This document shows positions 56,000-64,000 of a DNA stretch of 64,000 nt, piece by piece. Both the position numbers and the translations under genes were made by a program. The DNA comes from Symbiodinium natans (taxonomy: Eukaryota; Sar; Dinophyceae; Suessiales; Symbiodiniaceae). The stretch lies in contig CAJNDS010002575.1 in NCBI GenBank assembly GCA_905221605.1, forward strand, positions 68,432-132,431, given 5' to 3'. The notes beneath the pieces are model-generated. The model was given only the letters and a program-made list of their open reading frames with translations. It ran no database searches and had not been told where the DNA came from. Position 1 is the first letter of the stretch. Each line of letters starts with the position of its first letter.

Positions 56000-57250
56000 C
56001 TACGCTTCAAGTGTCTTGGTCGGCGGCACTCTCCGGCGCCACCCAACGATTCCGTTAGCCTTAGCAGTGGCATGTAGTGAGGATGTGAATGATGGGATGA
56101 GCAGATCGCGCTGCGCCAAGTGCACTCTGCGTGCTGCACTCGCACAGCCACTCAGCCATGAGTAGCACGTTTTGATGCCTTGATTCTCGCTTTGCGCATA
56201 GAACTCGAAAACACCGACGGATCGATCCACTTGGCCACCGTACTTCATGGCGTTCAAGCCCCGATCCAAGATACGGTCAGGGATGCACTGCTTCTCGAAG
56301 TGGGCTTGTGAGGCTTGTGAGGCTTGTGATGGCTGCGCAGCTGGCGCCATGGCTTTCCAAAAGCTGTCTAGGAAGATTGTCTGGCCTCGCCCTTCCATGC
56401 GCCATGGGTCTGTGGCGATGACCGTGGCTCCGCTCCTGGCAGCCGTGCCGAGATGCCTCCCAAGAGCTTCGGCAAGTGCTTCTTCGTAAAACGAGTCTGA
56501 CGCCACAACAATGTCTGGCTTCATCTCTAGCAGACGCTCTGGAGAATCCAACAATATGTCGAACACTCGCGTCGAAATCTCACCACCAGGCTGCATCTGC
56601 GCGGCCGTGAGGACGAGCCGATGTGCCAGGAGTGAGACATCCGTGCACGTGACGCGGGCCGAGCAGCGATGGGCGGCAAGAGAGGGCAGGCCTGTCCCAC
56701 TCGCTAGTTCCACGACATGCACATCTCCTTGGGGGCATGGGCAGAGTGCGTTTGTTTAGAATGGCTCTACTCAAGCCACCAGCCCTCTCAATGCAAGCCG
56801 TGTTCTGATGGGTCGGCCAGTGGCCCTCTTGGCTAGTGCCCGAAGAACAGCGCAAGCTGCTAAGAAAGACGCGGGCCAGAACAAGCCACTGTACCTGAGC
56901 ATCAGCAGCAACTAGCAAAGGAAGAGCCGATGCGGTTCGGGACTTCCAGCAGTCCAGAGTAGCAACCCCCTTCTCCTTCCCTGACCCGTCCTGCTATAGT
57001 CTGAGTAAGTTGCAGCATACCAGTATACATTGAGGCTCGCATCTCCAGGCCAGAGGCACTCATGGCGCTTGCACTTGCCGGACTTGCTGCCGGAGTGTAT
57101 TGAAGCGTGACATACTGCAGCAAGGACAGGAGCAACCCTGTGTCATCCAGACCATCAAGCTGGACGACAGCCACCGGTTCTCGCAGAAGTTCTGGGTCGA
57201 AAAGGACCGTGAAGCTCTCAACCTCCAAAGATCTGCAAGGCTGCATGGCC
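56000..57250 (-). CDS. METTL-type class I SAM-dependent methyltransferase
   Basis: Transfers a methyl group from S-adenosylmethionine, probably to protein lysine; most like the ETFB-lysine/METTL21 branch. The main exon (56728-56000) begins right at motif I (VVELASGTGLPSLAA), followed by PDIVVASDSFYEEALAEAL (motif of the DxxY/F type) and ATDPWRMEGRGQTIF (like the DPxR motif of ETFBKMT). Since motif I opens the exon, the ATG at 56722 cannot be the true start. An upstream stretch at about 57230-57150 (SFTVLFDPELLREPVAV) and one at about 57420-57300 (PLWLLSALRGLGVFESTTNP) are candidate N-terminal exons. A 9-base tandem repeat (plus about 56310-56335) adds SQASQASQA in a surface region. Substrate is inferred. 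Confidence 0.65.
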
Positions 57251-58459
57251 TACTTCGACGTATCACATACCACACATTACCGTACCGAGGCCTTTGGGAC
57301 GAAATGATACTCGCCATACCGTGGTGGGTTGGTCGTCGACTCGAACACGCCGAGGCCGCGAAGTGCAGAAAGCAGCCAGAGTGGCACCTGCCCATATTTG
57401 CTGTGACGTCTCGCGCGAGCTTCCTGCCTGGTCGAATGGCCTGTGGCAGCATATCTCGCAGTCCCGAGAAGCCACGCCAGAAGCGTTGCCTCGCTGACAT
57501 GATCACCGCCCATTCAGATGCAGCAGGCGGTAAAATCTCTCCAGCCTGGAGCTCGTTCGGAGGTAGACCTCTCGTTTCACGTAGAACCGCTGCAGCCTTC
57601 CTGCGTGAGGTGTCTGTGACAGATTCTGACTCTATGACCGTGACTCCAATCGTTCACATCGGTGCCTTTCCCGGCCCCCTGGTCCTTCCAAAAAACTGAA
57701 TGGGTCATTCTCCCGCAGCACCAGAAAGTCATCATCCACATAGCTAACAGTTCTTAGCAAGAGATGCAGAGCCACAAATCATCACGTGGAGGCAAAATGA
57801 AGTCCGGAGTCGGGTCATGCCTCCCCGGAGCCAAGGCACACCCGCGTAGAATTTGCGGATAAAGTTCGGAGATCCAATTGCAGAGGCATGCGCGCGGTCC
57901 TCGGAAGTGGTGTTTCTGAAGCATGGCTTCCACATGTCTTAACAAGTGCTTTTTTCCGTATGTTTCTAAGCGTGAAAAGTGAGTTTCGGCGCTGCTGTAG
58001 ATTCCTTTGAAGCTCATGCTCCAGGTGCTGAGCACTCAGGGAAGCTGAGCTGCTTGCCAAGTCTTTGCGTTGCCTGCTGCGTCGCCGACATCTGCCTGAC
58101 ACTTCAGCTCGAGGTTTTTGGAGATGTTCAGGCAGACCTCGGGCAACGAGATGCGGTGGGTCTGCGGATCAGTTTGCCTGATCTCCTGCAAAGGCTTGTG
58201 TCTCTCGTGTCATCACCGTTTTGGTCGTACTCACCGTGTTCACTTGTTGCATCTCGTTGCTCTCAGGCCGCTGAACGTAGGGCTTGGCCTTGCAACGACG
58301 CTCCGAAGCAGGCGGCGACCCTCGGTCTATGGCCAAGATGACAGGCGGTCATTCAATGGTGCTTAGTGAGAGTGCTTCAGGAACTGCTGACGGGGTTCAA
58401 TGCCGGAGGACGGGAGCCTTCGGTGTCTCCTTGCCAGGGGGCGTGGGTTCCTATGGTCT

Positions 58460-58960
58460 TACACCTTCATGAGAACGGCCTGCGGCAGAAATGCAGGCCT
58501 ATCAGCGTCCAGTGACCAGGCACAAGGTCTCCAGGAGCTTGCACTTTCAAGCCTTCCAGGTGGCCAATCTGCGCCACTACATCCTCCAGGTTGCCAGAAC
58601 CAGCAAAGCAGCCGAAATAACCAAGCAGCTTGGCCTTTGCATCCGCTGACTCGCGCCGTGATCTCAGGGCGATCCTCCTGGCGCTCACTTGCCAGTTCCT
58701 CCGTGGCTGGCGCAGAGAAAGTAAGCCGTTTCTGCTCCACCCATAGTGTCCGTAGCCGGTCAAGGTGCCACCAGCTTGGACTGTGCTTGCGGCTGAACCG
58801 TAGTCAACACCACATCGGTTGGCAAGCCATCTTTCAGGGCATCGACACCTCCAGCTTTGCCTGCTGAGTCTTTGGCACGGCAACCGAAAGTCCGGATGCT
58901 TGCCGCCAAGCTTGTACACAGGGTGTAGCATAGCTGCATGGCTCTTAAACGGCTTGGCAG
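58460..58960 (-). CDS. Exon-like frames, unidentified
   Basis: Minus-strand segments: about 58890-58770 (GVDALKDGLPTDVVLTTVQP), about 58740-58660 (MEQKRLTFSAPATEELASER) and about 58650-58530 (DAKAKLLGYFGCFAGSGNLE, then DVVAQIGHLEGLKVQ). Frame changes between them fit introns. The last looks like an alpha-helical repeat. No family recognised. Confidence 0.35.
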
Positions 58961-59389
58961 CAACTTGACGCTAAGCCGACGCAAGAGCAACAGCGCACTT
59001 ACATTCTCAGGGTGCTTGCTAAACGGGGTGACTCAACAGGATGAAGGAATTCCTTGTGAACTCTTATGCTGGCTCATGCTGAGATTGCTACGTTTGCGGA
59101 ATCGCATCCGGCCGCCTGGATGCCACGAAGACTCTCCTGGGACGGTCGCTCTGATCTATCACGCAGAGGAATGCGCTCATTTCTTCACTCGACTCATACC
59201 GAACCGTGCAGTTGAGCTTCATACTCAACGGTGAAATACCGTCAGATATGGTGCAAGTACTAGGACTAAGGAGCATGAGCCCATGTCGGGAAGGCTGAGC
59301 TGCACGTGAGGCCTTCGTTGTTTGGTGCTGAATAACTACATGGAGATCTAATTTCGAGAGCCTCGGATTCTAGGGGGGAGGACCTCAAG

Positions 59390-59430
59390 TTGAAGCCCAA
59401 ACCCTAGCAACCCTGAACCCTAGCCCGAAA
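59390..59430. repeat. Telomere-like AAACCCTAGCAACCCTGAACC patch
   Basis: Short degenerate CCCTAAA-like stretch. The surrounding 58970-60200 holds no supported gene. Confidence 0.45.
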
Positions 59431-60239
59431 AGTTGTAGATTTGTTGACAGATGTTGACAGTGGCTTGGGTTTGGTATGTTCAGTCGGTTTATTCGGTTGG
59501 GGTCAGGTCAATTCTTAGTGTGGCTGACTTTAATCAGCAGCCTTTCCTTTCTTGGTCAACGGCGACCTGCGTTGGGATGATAGTGATGAGCAAAACTGAC
59601 TTCAAATTATTGTTTTGCCGAGCAGCTGCTCGGATGGACCACGGGGATCCACCTGCTCAAGAACAAATCTCTCCATGTTCTCTCATTGTTGACCCAGCCA
59701 GAGTTGCGACACAAAGCAGCCTCTGCAGCGGACACGATCATCTCTATCAGCTCCTCTTCTAGCCTGCCAGCTGCCACTGCCAGAGGCTACCAGAGCAAGT
59801 CTCAGTTCAAGTACAGAGCATTTTCCCTCAAGCTTTGTGGCACCTGCCCTTGTTCCACACGCCAACTACCCGCGTTCCACTGGGGTCGGTGAGGACGCCA
59901 CGGCCATGCTCCTGCCCATGTGCATTTTCGACTTTTTTACTTGGGTGTGAGTCATTGAGGGAGTCGATTTTGTGTATGGCTGGGGGGTGGCTTGCAATGA
60001 CTGGAGGCGATCTGTAATCGCCAAGCTGACGATTTCTGATCTGACATGATTGGGTGGTCAACAGGATGCTGCCAGCGCGCTCACAGAAACAAGAACAACG
60101 CATCAGCACCTGCATTGGATCCATCTAAATGCAGACAAAGGCCACGCATGCATTTGCTTTGGCTAGTGAGAATGCACACTGCCAACAAAAACATGCATGG
60201 AGCGGTCTTTCATCGCTGGTATCATTTTATGTCCTTCAG

Positions 60240-60670
60240 CCTGGGCATCCTTGGACCACCCATTCGATCGCAAGTGCGGAGGGCAGTACAGTGGATCCCC
60301 GAGCCCTACGCACCTGCGCAAATACGACCTGGGTGGTAAGCTTGCCTGTCGCTTCCAGGGTGCTCCTGTCCTGCAAAGACAACCCCGACGCCTCCTTGGG
60401 AAAAGCGTCGGTCTTGTACCACTCAGTAGTAAAGGACCGGACAAAGGGCATCATGTGCCGGCACAGCAGGTGGGTATGTTCCTCGATCTTCCGTGCAAGC
60501 CACAACACAGGTTGATCAACGCCCGAAGGGAAGCAAGGCTACTTAGCAACGCTTGACCGTAACGGCACACGCCAAGCTTGACTTCGTGCCATCCTTCTCC
60601 GCTTGATGTGTACACAAGTCGTCCAATTTTGTCGTCCCAAAGAGTGCCAACGCATAAGGTGTTGGAGCAT
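60240..60670 (-). CDS. Exon-like frames, unidentified
   Basis: About 60660-60560 reads CVGTLWDDKIGRLVYTSSGE then GWHEVKLGVCRYG; about 60500-60300 in another frame reads EEHTHLLCRHMMPFVRSFTT then EWYKTDAFPKEASGLSLQD. Both have the composition of folded protein. No family recognised with any confidence. Confidence 0.3.
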
Positions 60671-61399
60671 CAAGCAAGTGCATCAAGCTTCATCACCCGA
60701 CCAATAAGTGGCTTAGGTTGCTTCCTTTCTGCTTTTGCATGAAGAGCTCAGGTGCAGGGAAAGTCCAATGACGGTAGCTCAGCAAGGCTTCGATCAGCGG
60801 TCTTTGCGCATCGGTGGGTCTCGGATATGGACACAAGATGATCGGATTTGCAAATCATGCAGCCTTGAAATTGGCGAGGCTCTACACCCTAGTTTCCAGT
60901 GTAGCAATTGTCAACACCCATCGTTCTTTTTTTGTGGCACACTTCGTACGTCGGGGGAGCTTCAGGATCCCTGCTGTTTATAACGGTCTGAGTCCTGCTG
61001 CACTTTGTCGGAGTATAAGCAAAGGGTGCAACATGGGAAAAGATAGCTTCGCATGTGTGTGGGTACGTGTGCAAGCTTAGGCCAATATGTAGCAGTCACG
61101 CTTCTCACATCTGTCCCGAAACTTTACAACACGCAAACTGCCCTACTTGTTACGAGCTGGGGTGATCTGATATGATTTGGTCTGATCTGCGAGCGCCGAG
61201 CTGGCAAGTTCGACAGACTTAAATTGATCTAGTATGATTTGGAGTGCTCTTTGATGGCACCGTGTACAATTTCAGGCAGAGACGGCAGAGAAAGTCAATT
61301 GTTCAAGTCCTCGCCGGCTGGCGAGGGAGCATCCTCCTCAACCTCCGCGTCTGTGGATGCGTCGACGGTGCCGGCCACGGGGGCGGGAAATCGACTGGC

Positions 61400-61600
61400 G
61401 CACTTGACGGTCTTCTTGCCGCTCTGACCTTTTGATGCTCTTGACCTTCTGACTTGACCTTCTTGACCTCAGGCTCCAGAGAACAGAGGGTCAAGGTGGT
61501 CAAGACGGTCAAGGGGTCCGGGCTGACCCTCCTAACATTCCTCGCTCTTGACCTTCCTGACGCTCTTGTACTTCAAAATGGTCAAGACGGTCACTCATCA
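61400..61600. repeat. Clustered CTTGACC / GGTCAAG boxes in inverted order
   Basis: CTTGACC at 61440, 61453, 61462 and 61547; GGTCAAG at 61489, 61498, 61507 and 61580. The first three and next three face each other across about 20 bases and could pair as an imperfect hairpin. On the minus strand GGTCAAG-type units encode Val-Lys-rich stretches (EVKKVKSEGQEHQKVR). Confidence 0.65.
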
Positions 61601-61659
61601 CGGCGACAACTGAAACAGCTATAGACAGCTGGAAATTCCATCCCTTGTGCCATCTTGCG

Positions 61660-61974
61660 TCATTCCTTGCACCGTGCTTGCACGGAGCTTGGAAGCGAAT
61701 GGTCTTTTAGCAAGGTTTTGCTAAATTTCAGTTTCGCTGATAAACTGTAGACGATGGTTTTCGGACAACCCGCATATGACACTGTATGACACTGTCTTTC
61801 GAGGGTTGTCCCATTGCGAGAAAGAAACAGCAAGGAACTTGCATCCGGCTTTGTGGCGGGTGGCTTTGTCGCAGCGTGAGGCTTCGGGGAAATCTTCGTA
61901 GGCTTGGCGACTGGCATGGCGATGGAAAGTGCGGCAAGCGCCTCCACGTGTGGTTTCTTCTCGGGCACGCTCAT
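61660..61974 (-). CDS. Lys/Pro/Ala-rich N-terminal segment, possible basic nuclear-type protein
   Basis: From an ATG at 61974: MSVPEKKPHVEALAALSIAM, then VAKPTKISPKPHAATKPPAT, a basic low-complexity segment like those of chromatin or linker proteins. The second half of the frame is not convincing, so an intron probably begins near residue 50. The Val-Lys-rich frames at 61.43-61.6 kb on the same strand could be a later exon. Identity unknown. Confidence 0.3.
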   Translation of the reverse strand: MSVPEKKPHVEALAALSIAMPVAKPTKISPKPHAATKPPATKPDASSLLFLSRNGTTLERQCHTVSYAGCPKTIVYSLSAKLKFSKTLLKDHSLPSSVQARCKE

Positions 61975-62266
61975 GGCTTCTTTATGTTAGCTGCAAACGG
62001 CAGCTCAGGTACTGCAAGGGCACTGCTGGTTGGGGCACGTTGCGCTCCTCGCGCTCGACTAGGTTGAATGCGAACATGAAGTGCACAAAGACCAGTCTTG
62101 CACGACCAGCGCCCAGGCAAGGAGCCGGAGCTCTATGGCCCTTTACAGCACGACGGCCACCCGACTGCTCGTAGACTGCGCCCAGACGGTTGTGGGTGCA
62201 CTCGCCCAACTCTGCTGAGGCCATTGCTGCATGCTGCTCAGCTTACAAAAAAGGTTGCAACCCTTG

Positions 62267-63781
62267 TCAGGTCTCCTGGTCTTCCAAGAGCTCCCCGACG
62301 TACATCAGACCATTGGTGTACGTCTTCTTTCCGACCTGAGCCGGCCACTCAGACCATCCACAAAAAAAATGCCATGTTCTCCTCCGCCAGACGATTCCCA
62401 AAAAAACACCATGTTCCCTCTAACGAAGGCCCTGAGGGCGCCGGCCTTGCTGCAAACGTTGTTTTCAAAGACTCCTGTGAGCGTGACGCCCGAAGACCAC
62501 CTGAAATACAGAGTCACAGAATGCCCATAGGGTCGCTACAGGTATTTGAGCTCCAGACGTGTAGCAGCCCAGGCCATTAAATAGAGAGTCCTTCAAAACA
62601 CAGCATCGCTGCAGCACGCAAGGTTCTGAAAGCACCTCTCACAAATAATGCTCAGAGCTCAGAGTCAAGGGTAGTCTAGGACTAGGAGTCTGCCTTGAAT
62701 TCGCCGGTGTACTGGTCGTTGGTGATGAAAGTGATCGTGCCACGGCCCTGTCTTTACAAGTCATGGCAAACTGTGCTTCCACAAAATAATGACGAAAGCT
62801 TCATCCCACATGGACGCATGCACGAAAAATGAAGCCTCCCTGAAGGGCATGCCTCCATGTTGCCAGCATGGAACTCGCCCGAATAAATGGAGCCGCAACT
62901 GGTTGTCAAGGTTCCCTCATCGCACATGCAATAGGAAGTGTGGGAACAGGTCGTTTTTTCACAGACTGGTCAAGTGTTACTTGTAGTGGCATGAACCACT
63001 GGATGCATTCAGACAGCCTGGCCGCTCATCTCTCCGAATTGCCACTGGCCACGGTAGATATTTGCCTGGCAATCTTCTGCCATCCAACTGCCCAAGTTAG
63101 CACTCACAATCGACGAGTAAACTTAGAAAGTTCAAAAGCCTTGTCTGGCCACTCGAAGGTGCCTTCACCATGGTACAAGCCGTTGAAGAACCTTCCCAGG
63201 CACTACGATATTGCTATTTTTCTTTCTAAACATGAACATCGCTCCGTTCCCTGAGCAAGGGGCTCACCGACGTATCTGGCCTCTGCTATCAGCTATCAAA
63301 AGCACTGGTGTGAACAAGTGGGCATATCGACATGTCCATGATTGGCCTTCACGGACCATTCCAGTACTCCGTGGCCCTGGAACACGTTGTGCTCGAAGGA
63401 ACCCTGCGCATCAGAAAGCTTCTCACCATGGGCCCTTTGGGAGATATCACCTTCTCCTGCTCCGTGCAAGTGGGAAGCATCAAGGGTTCATAGAAAACAG
63501 CTCTTAACCCTAAACCCCTATTAAATTAAACCCCCCCCAACCCAGTCCTTGTACCGACACACGCCAAAGTCATCGGTCCAGCAAAGCATGCCCTCGCCGT
63601 GCATCATCTCATCCTTCAGGGGTCACGTATGCAGTTGTCACATCAATAATATGCAACAAACATGTATCATATATACTATAGCACGCATTGTAGAATTTTA
63701 GAAGATGTTAAAGATTGTCTTGAAGTGTCCTGGAACTGGCCAATGTAGCGCCGTCCGTCGGGCCATTGGAACACGCCGTAC
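62267..63781 (-). CDS. MORN-repeat protein, 3' exons of a gene running out of the window
   Basis: MORN repeats often tether proteins to membranes or the cytoskeleton. Exons: 63781-63730 (YGVFQWPDGRRYIGQFQ), 63403 to about 63353 (GSFEHNVFQGHGVLEW), 63191-63140 (FFNGLYHGEGTFEWPDK), 62748-62695 (GRGTITFITNDQYTGEFK), about 62508-62440 (SSGVTLTGVFENNV) and 62335-62267 (VGKKTYTNGLMYVGELLED, stop at 62267). Two exons have the same length (52 bases) and phase, one repeat each, so the gene probably grew by exon duplication. Donors seen: GA after 63730, GC after 63140 and after 62695. All acceptors seen are AG|G. No kinase or SET domain within the window. The 5' part lies beyond 64000 or in unplaced exons. 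Confidence 0.75.
63503..63545. repeat. Telomere-like CCCTAAACCCC patch
   Basis: AACCCTAAACCCC then an A/T stretch and a C run, inside the MORN gene span. Same decayed family as the other telomere-like patches. Confidence 0.45.
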
Positions 63782-64000
63782 CTCCGAGGCGCATTGCGTC
63801 AGCTTCTGTCACCTTCTGATCGTTGCAGTACTCGCATGCCCTGCACTGGAGCGCACTTGTGAATGCTGTTGTTCAGGAGCGTGCCTGAAGCAAAAGAAAC
63901 GACCAGACACCGGGTGGACATCCCGAAAAAATCCTGAAAAGTTCCGAGCCTGTGTATGTGCATCCATTAGCCCATTTCTTGGTGCCCTGAGCGCGATGGA

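Noticed and set aside
57100-57699. Plus-strand frame of 199 codons
   Set aside because: It is antisense to minus-strand stretches (FTVLFDPELLREPVAV and the following) that fit upstream exons of the methyltransferase; the plus frame has no recognisable motif.
1-64000. tRNA, rRNA, CRISPR, bacterial insertion sequences or a prophage
   Set aside because: No cloverleaf-like sequence, rRNA stretch, spacer array or transposase was recognised by eye; a dedicated RNA search could still find small RNAs.
1-64000. A wholly new defence- or biosynthesis-type gene cluster
   Set aside because: The identified genes are unrelated eukaryotic functions; the novelty here lies in gene structure and repeats rather than in a co-operating gene set.

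Overview
This window looks like nuclear DNA of a dinoflagellate, most likely a Symbiodinium-like alga. The evidence is: (1) exons that join into recognisable proteins only if the 5' splice sites GC and GA are used besides GT, always with AG|G at the 3' side; (2) nearly all recognisable genes on one strand (minus); (3) a probable relict of the dinoflagellate spliced leader; (4) a degraded non-LTR retrotransposon with the Cys/His finger module I associate with dinoflagellate LINEs; (5) many microsatellites and degenerate CCCTAAA-like stretches. There is one 100-base assembly gap (9070-9169). No rRNA, tRNA, CRISPR or bacterial-type operon was recognised.

Layout, all minus strand unless stated. 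0.1-7.6 kb: a split gene for a GH5 endoglycoceramidase/sterylglucosidase-type hydrolase, with an uninterrupted 402-codon reading frame (beta-rich domain plus two EF-hand-like loops) and a decayed repeat tract inside its largest gap. 7.6-19.6 kb: mostly repeats and low-complexity DNA with scattered unidentified exon-like frames. 19.8-20.9 kb: an uninterrupted gene for a YabN-type protein (tetrapyrrole methylase fold plus a degenerate MazG-like tail) with a clear N-terminal signal sequence. 21.6-39.8 kb: exons of an ATAD3-type AAA+ ATPase spread over about 18 kb. A complete multi-exon Elongin C gene (22.45-23.2 kb) sits inside one of its introns in the same orientation; an RS-rich protein (25.0-25.5 kb) and a plus-strand LINE remnant (33.5-35.2 kb) lie inside others. 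41.1-43.2 kb: JmjC (JMJD8-like) exons. 43.9-49.8 kb: ankyrin-repeat exons. 52.8-53.0 kb: a nested foldback element. 55.5-57.3 kb: MORN-like exons and a METTL-type methyltransferase. 62.3-63.8 kb: exons of a MORN-repeat protein that runs out of the window.

The genes do not form a pathway. They are housekeeping or eukaryote-typical proteins (mitochondrial AAA ATPase, ubiquitin-ligase adaptor, methyltransferase, glycoside hydrolase, repeat scaffolds) in a single-direction block with repeat-filled gaps. The most notable features are the splice chemistry (15 introns placed by protein homology: 1 GT, 8 GC, 6 GA donors), the terminal repeats of these introns, same-strand nested genes, two copies of a repeat family headed by a (TTGC)n tract, and several short inverted or clustered motif arrays. 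Exon borders were placed by eye against remembered protein families; exons of fast-evolving genes are certainly missing.
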